From Ciona intestinalis (Eukaryota; Chordata; Ascidiacea; Phlebobranchia; Cionidae), in the NCBI RefSeq assembly GCF_000224145.3, contig NC_020173.2, positions 1,665,435 through 1,729,434 on the forward strand: a stretch of 64,000 nt of DNA, in the 5' to 3' direction. Below, in pieces: positions 54,561-64,000 of this stretch. The translations under genes and the position numbers were made by a program. The notes under the pieces are model-generated. The model had not been told where the DNA came from, made no database searches, and saw only the letters and a program-made list of their open reading frames with translations. Position 1 is the first letter of the stretch. The number at the start of each line of letters is the position of its first letter.

Positions 54561-56685
54561 TTAATATACATGCGCTTCTTTCATTTTAATCTCACAATAT
54601 TTCAAAGCTGTTATCGGATCTTTTACAGGATCCGGAACATCTGCATCACCCTTGAACTGCAGAGGTTGATTGATCACGACATCATTATCAGGATAAGCGA
54701 AGTATACAATCGACCTTCGAGATGAATTTCTTCGCCATTCATCTTGGGGTATATTAATACGATGTTTCTGGGAAAAAATCAAGTTAGTGTACTGTCATTA
54801 TAGCCATATTTTATTTATACTGTCGACTTTAGTTTCCCTTTTGTCCAATATTCCAACGCATCTCCAATGTTGATCAAAATCGTGTCTTCTATTACAGGGA
54901 CATCTTTGTATGTCCCTTCCGTCTCAATCTAATTTTTTTTAAAGTTACAATTTGCCTACGTCAACGCAAAGTAACTGACCAACTCATTTAGTTAATTGTT
55001 TAAAATCTAAATACCTGAAGCCCGCCAGTGTTGTCAACAAAGAGCAAAGTGATCGAACCCCAATCTGAATGTTCGCCCAGTCGTTTTTGTTCGGGTTTAA
55101 CATCCTCTTTAATTGGTGGATAATAAAGATACTTGAGAGCACCTCCCAAACTGTGTTTAAGGTTTAAGTGTTGATGGGCATTTTGCAAAACGTGGCGATC
55201 CTGTTAATAGCATGGATATAGTAGAGTGGGAGAAGGAACACCATTTATCACACAATGTACGAAAATCGTAACTGTGTTTTAAATAAATAAAAGGGTCTAT
55301 GGGAGTCGTGGGGATAAGGTTTTATACTTCTTTGAATGTTCCTTGTTTACTACTAAATTAAACGAGAAGATAGAATGAAAAGATGTCCCATCTTCCGCCA
55401 CCCTATAGGCCTACTGTATAGCACGGTACGAATGTTAAGCGGTTGACGTTATAAATGTATATCTTCTTTGCCATCCAATGACTGAAAAACGGCAGTTCTA
55501 TAACACACGGGTGCGGATGTTCTATTTCATATACATCTCGTGCCCGCCGCTTACAAGTTACCACGTACTTTTTAATGCATAAATCTTTTTTTCTTTATTA
55601 ACATATACCTTAATTTGTAACCCAACAGCGATCACTTCTAGTATTATTAAAGCCAGACTCTTGCATTCTTCCATAAAGGATTTGGTAAGTGGGGCAAAGT
55701 TAGGTGAAAGTTCATGTGGCCATTTTGCGCCTACAGATGGATCTAAAGCACAACCGGGCACATTAAACGCCTCTTTATAGTCGACAGGTAAGGCTGGGTC
55801 CACCCTAAAATATACAAAGTTAGGAAAAAATAACCTTTCAGTTAATGCATAATAAATTTGCCTTTGAGCTGTATACGAGAAGCCTTAGTATGATGTTGTC
55901 GAAAAGGACAGAAAATATAAAGTTCCCATCATGGCCTTCTCAGTACATTGTAATAAATATGGGACATGCATCCAACTTGTTGCATTGATTAGAGTTTATA
56001 GACCAAGCTCCGACCAAATTCTTTATATACAGATGTAGGTTTGATATATTAGGGTGGGGGAAGATGGGACACCTGTTCATTCTATTTTCCCGTCCAATTT
56101 GGTGGTAAACAAAGAAAATTCAAAGAATTATAAAACCATGCCTTCACAACCCCCTTAGGCCATTGTTAATTGTTTAAAACACGATCAGGATATTTAAATA
56201 TTATGTGCTAAAGGTGTCCCATCTTTCTCCGCCCCACCATACCTATAAATGCATCCTATAAAAGCTATACATGTATGTATAACAAGTAACTTAATTCAGA
56301 GTGAATTCAGCAAATATGAGAGTAAATGAACAACAAAGTTACATGCAGATATCAAGTTAGCGTACTTTTCCGTACTAAACCCAATATAACCAAAAGTGGT
56401 AATTGGATTTCTTTTATAAATGTTCTTCTTATCAGTTGGTGCATTAAATATTTCGTCTGCGGTGTTTCTGGTTCTTCGACAGTTTCTCTGTAAACATGCA
56501 TAGTCATGTTCGTTTTAAAAGTACTTGTCATTGTAAATTCTTACTTTTTTATTCCACAATTCTTTAGATATGCAAAACCTACTGTGGACAAAGCATCCAC
56601 CATTAGCTTGGCCCGTTTCGTTTATTTCTTTGTCACTAACTTCAACATCAGGTCGACATTGCTTGAAATCAATAATGGGCAGCAT
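54561..56685 (-). CDS. 2-oxoglutarate/Fe(II) oxygenase, isopenicillin-N-synthase-like, copy A, with paired compensating frameshifts
   Basis: Six exons: 56685-56545, 56487-56366, 55804-55609, 55200-55015, 54928-54821, 54767-54561; 319 codons. The DIOX_N part is exons 1-3 and the double-stranded beta-helix exons 4-6. Iron ligands are the H and D of GEHSDWGS (exon 4) and the H of KHRINIP (exon 6); RRS just after gives the Arg/Ser that grip 2-oxoglutarate. Relative to copies B and C, exon 1 has one extra G (gcttggcccg versus ttggccg on the plus strand) and exon 2 lacks one base (ctggttcttc versus ctggcttcttc). Together they restore frame after 29 changed residues (25-53), which removes the conserved GFAYLKN-GIKK segment. 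A minus-strand AATAAA lies at 54545-54550, 11 bp past the stop. Substrate unknown; the fold could still bind iron, but the altered N-terminal segment may abolish function. Confidence 0.88.
55217..55408 (-). mobile_element. MITE in oxygenase A intron 3
   Basis: tatagtagagtgggagaag to cttccgccaccctata. Confidence 0.88.
55455..55562 (-). mobile_element. SINE body fragment
   Basis: aacggcagttctataacac, catctcgtgcccgccgctt and acaagttaccacgta between oxygenase A exons 4 and 3. Confidence 0.5.
56046..56241 (+). mobile_element. MITE in oxygenase A intron 2
   Basis: tatattagggtgggggaag to ctttctccgccccaccata. Confidence 0.88.
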
Positions 56686-57994
56686 TCTAAGTCAAGTGTA
56701 TCTGCAATTGTTAGTCACCTTGATTTCAATGCAATATATGATAATATAGGCGTTTGTCCAAAAGCTTATACACAATCTGAGGACATAATTTTACTGTACA
56801 TCGCTGTAGCTTACGTATACTACAAATATACTTACGTATACTATATATATACTACAAATATATTATGTGGTTATACTGTTTGGCTGTACATGCTTTAACG
56901 AAGCGACAGCGAAACAGAATTTAACATCTCATTGCGTAAAACAAGGCTGATACTGTCTATTAACCTAAAGTGATCAGTTAAATCGTTCCAGATATAAACA
57001 GGAAACGAATACACACCTAAATATCTGTATTCCGGCATCAAACGATTAGAAAAGAATTTAGATCCGCATCAGCGAGTATACAACTGAACAAACACAACTT
57101 TTACAATGTCACGTAGCCTACTCAGTCAAACGTAAAAAACCACAGACGCCAATGAGCCAATGGGAAATAATGACGCCATCAGGTCAATAGTTGCAGAGCG
57201 AGGTTGTTTTGCAAATCGGCGTCCTATTGCTTTAGTAGCAAAATGACTCGCCACTGGAGAACTCGAAAATTTTGTCAGGCCAGTCATTTACTTTACTACA
57301 ACAGTAGTCTTGAAAGGGCCGGTAGAAACTGGCAATCACATAAAACATCAATACAGACTTTCTACTAAAGCGCGTCCATAGATGATTCTGAGCAATGGGG
57401 GAATACAAGATGCGTAATATGTGAACCTTGTAATCCTAAAAATGTTTACGATTGCATCGGAGGTATACAAGTGTTCACATACAGTTTTTTCTGACAAAAA
57501 AACAACACACAATCTCTTTGTAACTGCTATAGCAAGCGCATGCACTATAACTAAGCTATAATATGCAAGACCAACGAACCACTTTACGCATGTAGTGCGC
57601 AATGCATTAGATTTAAACACACTTGTACGAAGACATACGACTTGGCAAAAAAAGAAAAGCAATATAGACAACATTTGTTAAAATTACCGTAAATAACATT
57701 TTGCGATTTAGTATAATATAGGGTGAGAAAAGATGGGACACCTTTTCGTTCTATTTAATCGTATCACTTGATAGTAAACAAAGAATAGTTAAAGAATTAT
57801 AAAATCGTAATATAAAACCGAATATTCAAAGAAATATAAAACCATCACGAATTCCACTGACCGTTGTTAGTTGTTTAAAACACGATCAGCATTTTTGGAT
57901 ATATTGTGCTAAGCGTGTCCCGTCTTTTTCCACAGTATCTACATAAATATCGGAGAAGCAGCGTTTGTACAAGAAACATTTTTACACTTTGTAA
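56686..57994. other. Spacer between oxygenase copies A and B
   Basis: Contains the upstream flank of copy A, homologous blocks to the copy B flank (56700-56790 and 57066-57112), and a MITE (57717-57940). A 108-codon minus-strand open frame at 57348-57674 has no recognisable family and is probably chance. Confidence 0.55.
57717..57940 (+). mobile_element. MITE with internal duplication
   Basis: tatagggtgagaaaagat; the caaagaattataaaac segment is present twice, making the copy longer than usual. Confidence 0.75.
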
Positions 57995-59294
57995 CTAGGT
58001 TGAAAAATATTCTTTCATTTTGATCTCGCAATATTTCAAAGCTGTTATCGGTTCTTCTACAGGATCCGGAACATCTGCATCACCCTTGAACTGAAGAGGT
58101 TGATTGATCACGACATCATTATCAGGGAAAGCGAAATATACAATCGACCTTCGAGATGAATTTCGCTTTACCTCATCGTCTGGTATATTAACACGGTGTT
58201 TCTGGAAAATAACCAAATTATACCTCTGTTCCTATGATCCAGTTGTAGTTACATACTGTCGACTTCAGTTTCCCATTTGTCCAAAATTCCAACGCATCTC
58301 CAATGTTGATCAAAATCGTGTCTTCTATTACAGGGACATCTTTGTATGTCCCTTCCGTCTCAATCTATTTTAACTTACAAGTTAATAGATCGTAATTAAA
58401 CGACTTTTATGCTAATAAGTGAAACTGCACACCTGTAATCCGCCACTGCTGTCAACAAAGAGCAAAGTGATCGAACCCCAATCTGAATGTTCGCTTACTC
58501 GTCTTTGTTCGGGTTTAACATCGTCTTTAATTGGTGGATAATATGCATATCTAAGAGTACCCATACTATTTTTTTGGTTTAGAAATTGATGGGCATTCGT
58601 CAAAGCATGGCGATCCTGTCAAAAAATACGGTTCGCATTGGGTATAAAGATTATAATATGTTCGCATATTTTCCATTGCACAAAATATCCAACTTGTCAA
58701 CTTTTACCTTCAACTGTAATCCGACAGCGATCACTTCGAGAATTCTCAAAGACAGACTCTTGCATTTTTCCATGAAAGATTTCGAGTATGAAGCAAAGTT
58801 TGGTGAAAGTTCATGTGGCCATTTTGCGCCTACAGATGGATCTACACCCGAGCCGGGTATATTAAATACTTCTTTGTAGTCGGTGGGTAAAGCTAGATTC
58901 GCCCTAATATACAAGAAAAAAAGAAACAAATAGGTTGCATGCACTCTTGAACTTGACGTACTTTTCTGTACTGAGCGCAATGTAGCCGAAAGTGGTTTCT
59001 GGGTTTCTTTTATAAATGTTCTTCTTGTCAGTTGGTGAACAGAACACTAGATCCGCGGCGTTTCTGACTTCACTAATGGTTTCTCTGTAAATGGATGTAT
59101 AGTTACTATTTCGTTCAAAAAGGCTGATTATAAAGTAAATGTAGAGTTTCTTGCCTTTTTATTCCATAATTTTTTAAATATGCAAAACCTGCTGTGGACA
59201 AAGCATCCACCAATAGCTTAGCCGTTTCGTTTATTTCTTTGTCACTAGCTTCAACACCAGGTCGAAATTGCTTGAAATCAATAATGGGCAGCAT
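57995..59294 (-). CDS. 2-oxoglutarate/Fe(II) oxygenase, isopenicillin-N-synthase-like, copy B
   Basis: Six exons: 59294-59155, 59084-58962, 58903-58708, 58615-58433, 58364-58257, 58201-57995; 318 codons, intact. It starts MLPIIDFKQFRPGVEASDK and has the DIOX_N motif GFAYLKNYGIK, then WPHELSPNFASYSKSF, SEHSDWGSITLLF (H and D iron ligands), GDALEFWTNGKLKST, KHRVNIPDDE (third iron ligand) and RRSIVYF (2-oxoglutarate Arg/Ser). Intron 1 appears to start with a GC donor (AAAAG|gcaaga) where copies A and C have gtaaga. Plant relatives include ACC oxidase and gibberellin oxidases; animal members are little studied, so the substrate cannot be inferred. Likely cytosolic: no signal peptide or membrane helix. 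Confidence 0.92.
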
Positions 59295-59911
59295 TCTGAG
59301 TCAAGTGTTTTGGCAGGTGTGTGACAACCTTTATTTCAATGCAGTAGCTTAATTATTAGGCGTTAGCACAAAAGCTTACAAGGTCTGGACATGCAACATA
59401 TAATATACAATTGTACTTTTCATTTATATTTGCATAGTGCAACTCCGTTTACACATATTGCTTGACCGTATATACTCAATCAAAGCGATATAACACCTCA
59501 TTGTAAACTTATGCGACCTGGTGGACTGCTAGAGGGTTTCAAAAGTAGTATTACCGGTTAAACCAACACTATAAGCTAACTTGCAGCCTGCAGCGATTTA
59601 TTGGCACATTGCGATCAGCGAGTACGCAACTGGATAAACAAAGACTTTACAACGTCATTATCTTCTCATTTCAATGTAAACAAGAGAGTACAGCTCTAAG
59701 GAATGGACACGTAAATGAATATATGAATGAATGTAACTTACTTTACCCTTGCACGGCCGGAAAACAAAAGTCGTTATATAACACGGTTGTTCTGTTACAT
59801 ACACCTCGTGCCAGCTTACGAGTTGTATGTTATTTTGTGAATATATATGTTACTTTGTGGCCGAATATTTTTTGGGAATTTTTGTAAAAACACGATCTAG
59901 TTTTACGAGTG
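59295..59911. other. Spacer between oxygenase copies B and C
   Basis: Upstream flank of copy B, with blocks at 59315-59400 and 59610-59660 that resemble the copy A flank, and a minus-orientation SINE piece (59715-59880) ending close to the copy C stop. Confidence 0.55.
59715..59882 (-). mobile_element. SINE body fragment
   Basis: gaatgaatgtaacttacttt, cacctcgtgccagcttacg and gttactttgtgg. Confidence 0.65.
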
Positions 59912-61800
59912 TTAAATTTCCATAGGATGTATTACTAACAACTTTTGTTGAATATATTTCAAAGCTGTTATCGGATCTTTCACAGGATCCGGAACATCCG
60001 CATCACCCTTGAACTGCAGAGGTTGATTGATCACAACATCATCATCGGGAAAAACAAAATAACCAATCGACCTTCGAATCGAATTTCGCTTTACCTCATC
60101 GTCTGGTATATTAACACGGTGTTTCTGAAAAAAACGTGATATACAAATCCGTTTTTTTGTGATTTAGTTTAAGTTCTGTACTGTCGATCTGAGTTTCCCT
60201 TTTGTCCAAAACTCCAACGCATCTCCAATGTTGATCAAAATCGTGTCTTCTATTACAGGGACATCTTTGTATGTCCCTTCCGTCTCAATCTATTTAAGAA
60301 AGTCGGGTTAGTATGACTGGGTTATAAGATTGGGTTATACATAAACGTTTTAAAGAAATAAATGATTCAAAATTATAGACTCGCATAGCCTATACCTGTA
60401 GTCCGCCATTGTCATCAACAAAGAGCAAAGTAATCGAACCGTAATCTGAATGTTCGCCCAGCCTTTCTTGATTAAGTTCAAGTTCGCCTTTAATTGGTGG
60501 ATAATACAGATATCTGACGCCACCCATATTATTTTTACGGCCCATGCAATCATGTGCTTTCTCCAAAGCGTGGCGATCCTACACACATGTATAAGTGGTC
60601 GCATAAATAAAATAGGTCTATAGGCCTAGTTATATACATGCAGCTAAAAAGAATATTTGTTTTGATGATGGTCGAATGTAGTACAATGCCGAACGTAATT
60701 ACCTTAAGTTGTAATCCGACAGCGATCACTTCAAGTATTCTCAAAGACAGTCGCTTGCAATCTTCCATAAAGGATTTGGTAAGTGAGGCAAAGTTGGGTG
60801 AAAGCTCATGTGGCCATTTCGGTTCGGTTGATGGATCAAGTGCACTGTTGGGCACATTAAACGCCTCTTTGTAATCGTACGGTTTAGCTGGGTTGACCCT
60901 AATATGTGGACAAAGAACTTTAGTATCTACTAAGGCCTGTGACTAAATTTTAAATGTATTTTTTAATTTTTTATTATTATTATATATAGGGTGGGGGAAG
61001 ATAGGACACTTTTTAATTCTAATTTCTCGTCCAAATTAATAGTAAACAAACAACATTTAAAGAATTGTAAAATCGTATCCTTTTATGAACCGTTTTTAAC
61101 TGTTAAAAAATGAAGAAATTTATTTAGTTATTATATGTGCTAAAGGTGTTCCGTCTTCCCCCGCCCTACTATAATACTAACTTACAGTAAGTTAAGTTAT
61201 ATGAAGAAAAAAATGTTATCTTGTTGTTATATTAGTTCAATTTACCCACAAAATACAAGTTTTTGAAATACAAACGAAGTTTCATACACCTTTTGGTTTG
61301 GCAACACAAACCTTAAACGGTGAGAATGCTGTCTAATATTACTGTAACATTCTCTTGCGTCTATTACTAAACAGTGACTCGTAAAGTATCCAAGTTGCCA
61401 TATAGACCAACATATCTAAACAGAATATATGAACTAGAAATTATGACAAAAAAAGGGATGTTTCCATGAACTTTACATACTTCTCTATATTGAGTCCAAT
61501 ATAACCGAAGTTGGTTTCACGGTCTACAACGTAATCCTTTTTCTTATCAGTTGGTGCATTAAATATTTCATCCGCGGTGTTTCTGGCTTCTTCGACAGTT
61601 TCTCTGTAAACATGCATAGTCATGTTCGTTTTAAAAGTAATCGTCATTGTAAATTCTTACTTTTTTATTCCACAATTTTTTAGATATGCAAAACCTACTG
61701 TGGACAAAGCATCCACCAATAGCTTGGCCGTTTCGTTTATTTCTTTGTCACTAGCTTCAACACTAGGTCGACATTGCTTGAAATCAACAATGGGCAACAT
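59912..61800 (-). CDS. 2-oxoglutarate/Fe(II) oxygenase, isopenicillin-N-synthase-like, copy C
   Basis: Six exons: 61800-61661, 61603-61481, 60898-60703, 60578-60396, 60289-60182, 60124-59912; 320 codons, intact. It starts MLPIVDFKQCRPSVEASDK with GFAYLKNCGIKK. Iron ligands His196 and Asp198 (GEHSDYGS) and His252 (KHRVNIP), 2-oxoglutarate contacts Arg267 and Ser269. It is the most divergent of the three: shorter helix region in exon 4 (HDCMGRKNNMGG), Tyr for Trp after the HxD motif, VDDNGG, and a different C-terminal tail (YIQQKLLVIHPMEI) replacing YCEIKMKE. Exon 5 is nearly identical in all three copies at DNA level, suggesting recent duplication or gene conversion. Introns carry one MITE (60984-61174). 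Confidence 0.92.
60984..61174 (+). mobile_element. MITE in oxygenase C intron 2
   Basis: tatatagggtgggggaag to cttcccccgccctactata. Confidence 0.88.
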
Positions 61801-63192
61801 TCTGAAACTTAAATGAAACCAGTCTATTTCCAAACTGCCCAAACGGTGACATAAACAAAACACTCAGGTAGGCAGTTTTATAGCCTGGAGGTTTTAAGCG
61901 TATTTGTTTTCATGTGACTTGCATAAAAACGGCATCTATCTAAAAGATTAATACATTTCCGCTCTGATTTTTAATCGTAAAAACGCCAATTATGTTTCAA
62001 AATGTAACAACCTCGTGATACTTTTTTCTAAGTCAAAAATGTTCAACTTCGCCAAATAATCAAGCGCCTCTTTATCTTATAGTGTTTTAAATGCTATGCA
62101 GTTTTATTCCCACAAACTCTTGCAACATCACGTTAGCATTTAAGAATAACTGCAGACAACATGAAATACGTGACTGGCTTTTTTATTCAGCGCTTTGTGC
62201 GCCAAGAGTAAAGGTTTCTTTTGGAAATTTACTTACAAGATGCGTGTTTTTACCGCTAAAAAACATTAGTGTTGAATCTGTTATTGACCAATCACGGAAA
62301 ACCAGCCACACATTTTGGTTGTACTTGGCGACTGGTAAGTACAAGTACCGGTGCGTGAGATGAACGAAGAAACTTTGAACACATTTCGTGCACAGTAGTT
62401 AAATTTAAATTTAGACCAACGTGAAACATTCAACTGACTATTTTCTCTTTCAGTTAAATTTGCGTCATCTGACTCACGATCACGAGTCACGACTGGAAAT
62501 CCCAAACCACGAACGTGTGTCCTTACCAAACACTTCCATTTGATTTCCCAACACAAAGGGACAAACTGGGTAGTAAACAAACACAAATACCTTGATAATC
62601 ATGTTCGGAACTTCTGAGACATATAATTCATTAATTGTATTTACAGTGCCAATGTGTACATGATGTAAAAGGTTTCAGACCATCAGTCAAAGACAGCGAT
62701 CGACACAATGGCAGTGAACAAATTTACAAAGGGTTTGAATTAAAATACATTTTAAATGTTATTGGAGTTAGAAAAATTGTGTATGATTGTAAGTATACAC
62801 TTTTAAGACCTTATAATGAGAAAAGTTAAAAATAGAAAGTCACATTAAACATAATTATTCTATTCTTTATGGGTGAGTCCCTACTCAAAGCCTGACATGG
62901 GAACTGTGATTTAGACATGTAACTAATTGAATTGTAAACTCAGTATTGTCAGACAAAGCATATAAATGTTGCTTTCAGATTACCTCACTATATTAACAAT
63001 TGTTAAACTTCTGGAATCCCCATTGCTTTAAATAGCCTATTGTGTAACAAAAATACATTTACATAATATTGACTGCAACAATACAAGACGATTTGGCAAA
63101 CATACGGGTAGGAACAATGGAATATAGTGCAATATAGTATAGAAAACAAAAACGTACAAATACCTAAAGAAAAATTTACATCAAAACTTTGT
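61801..63192. other. Intergenic: oxygenase copy C upstream region
   Basis: No supported gene. Open frames here (62281-62586 minus, 62635-62829 plus) lack family resemblance, except a short stretch at 62655-62697 on the plus strand that weakly resembles the start of oxygenase exon 1. An AATAAA (minus) at 63192-63197 overlaps the MyD88-like stop codon. Confidence 0.5.
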
Positions 63193-63197
63193 TTATT
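63192..63197 (-). promoter_or_regulatory. AATAAA overlapping the MyD88-like stop codon
   Basis: The sequence AATAAATAAA covers the last codons and stop; it may be coding coincidence rather than the working signal. Confidence 0.3.
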
Positions 63198-64000
63198 TAT
63201 TGTCTTGCACCCCACCCAAACTCCGAATAACGCTGTTCCAAAACCAAGAATCTTCTAGAACCCTTGTTCTGTTGCATGGGTTGATTCCGGCCAGCAAGTT
63301 TGGCTCGGTAATCTTCTTGTAAATAACTGGAATGATCTTTTTGCCTTTAGAGCCTAAGTGAAATATTTATACGAGTTATTGATTTTAAACGCCACAGAAA
63401 ACAGTTTCATTTCAAAGAGTAAACAGATTTTTAAAGTTAGGTACTTTCACAGTGGCGATTTTATCGTTCATGTATTAAAAAATATCACCCACAAAAAACA
63501 TATATACTGGAACTTGAGATGTATAAAATCAGAGGGCAGAAGATGCATGAAATACCCATGTTATAATGACTAATTGATCTAACTGATTTATCTTTGTGTG
63601 GTGGCATGGTATAACAATTGTAATTAATCTAACTGTGGCCCCCACCACAAAAAAAGATAGCGTGGGGTGGGGGAAGACGGGACACCTTTTAACTTTACTT
63701 TCTCGTACCGTTTTGTAGTAAACAGAGAAAAATCGAAGAGTTATAAAACTATATCCTCACAACTCCTATAAGCCGTTGTTAATTGTTTAAAACACGACCA
63801 GGATTTTTAGATATTAGGTGCTAAATGTGTCCCGTCTTCCCCCAACCTACTATAAATCAGTTAAAATATTTGGTTCGAAAAATTGATGTAAGCTTAAATA
63901 AGGCAAGGTAAAAGTTACCTGGATCAAGAGACACGCCCACATTTAGCGACCACTGACTATCAGGGTTCTTTAAGAACTCATCTGATAAGATGACAACAAG
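63193..64000 (-). CDS. MYD88: MyD88-like TIR-domain adaptor, last two exons (5' part beyond window)
   Basis: Penultimate exon runs from the window edge (64000) to 63919: LVVILSDEFLKNP...WSLNVGVSLDPG, donor gtaact. Last exon 63353-63193: GSKGKKIIPVIYKK, NPC, then SWFWNSVIRSLGG and TAA. The joined segment matches the C-terminal half of the MyD88 TIR domain (VVVVSDDYL, SLSPG, KRLIPIKYK, NPC, SWFW), including the box 3 FW pair. MyD88 links Toll-like and IL-1-type receptors to IRAK kinases through its N-terminal death domain, which would lie right of base 64000. Another TIR protein (a TLR) is possible, but the spacing and the stop soon after FW favour MyD88. The intron holds one MITE (63659-63855) and a degenerate SINE. 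Confidence 0.75.
63484..63600 (+). mobile_element. Degenerate SINE body fragment
   Basis: atcacccacaaaaaacatat and atacccatgttataatgac near the MyD88-like last intron. Confidence 0.4.
63659..63855 (+). mobile_element. MITE in MyD88-like last intron
   Basis: tagcgtggggtgggggaag to cttcccccaacctactata. Confidence 0.88.

Noticed and set aside
56506..56898. Plus-strand open frame of 130 codons
   Set aside because: Antisense to oxygenase copy A exon 1; the equivalent frame in copy C is shorter and shifted.
57348..57674. Minus-strand open frame of 108 codons, hydrophobic
   Set aside because: No splice or family support, no counterpart upstream of copies B and C; likely chance.
62281..62586. Minus-strand open frame of 101 codons upstream of oxygenase C
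   Set aside because: No recognisable domain and no promoter or splice context; likely chance.

Overview
This is eukaryotic, AT-rich, intron-rich nuclear DNA, almost certainly from a tunicate and most likely a Ciona species. Evidence: deuterostome-type genes (an ABCA1/4/7-class transporter, a DED-DED caspase-8/10, the AP-1 mu subunit, a MyD88-like TIR gene), small exons with GT-AG (rarely GC-AG) introns, and hundreds-of-bp repeats typical of ascidian genomes: about 30 copies of a ~195-bp MITE and a dozen or more copies of a composite tRNA-headed SINE. The species call is an inference; I could not run a search.

Layout, left to right. 641-1702 (minus): first two coding exons of an SLC2/GLUT-like sugar transporter that runs off the left edge. 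4320-39234 (minus): one large full-length ABC transporter of the ABCA1/4/7 group, which I could rebuild as 46 exons (~2240 residues); one further exon (the first membrane helix of the second half) is hidden in the 916-base gap at 16274-17189. 39990-42083 (minus): an intronless 697-residue DED-DED-caspase. 43707-50673 (minus): complete 12-exon AP-1 mu subunit (422 residues). 51018-52558 (minus): two-exon gene of unknown function. 53153-53275: possible orphan terminal exon. 54561-61800 (minus): three tandem six-exon paralogues of a 2-oxoglutarate/Fe(II) oxygenase of the isopenicillin-N-synthase-like class. 63193-64000 (minus): the last two exons of a MyD88-like TIR-domain gene, cut by the right edge. 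All recognised genes lie on the minus strand; they are functionally unrelated and I see no sign that they work as one pathway, although the DED-caspase and the TIR adaptor both belong to innate immune/death signalling.

Most notable observations: (1) two adjacent homologous exons in the ABCA gene, at 29615-29821 and 29263-29460, with the same phases, each a multiple of three and each finishing the same Phe codon: a textbook candidate for mutually exclusive splicing in the first extracellular domain; (2) a +1/-1 pair of compensating frameshifts in the first oxygenase copy (A) that replaces 29 residues, including the conserved GFAYLKN-type motif, without creating a stop; (3) a repeated pattern of tandem duplications that straddle splice junctions in both the ABCA and the AP-1 mu genes; (4) a hAT-type element with a perfect 8-bp target duplication and a composite foldback element.

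Exon boundaries were placed by eye from splice consensus, reading-frame continuity and remembered family sequences; individual ends may be off by a base or, at a few weak sites, by more.
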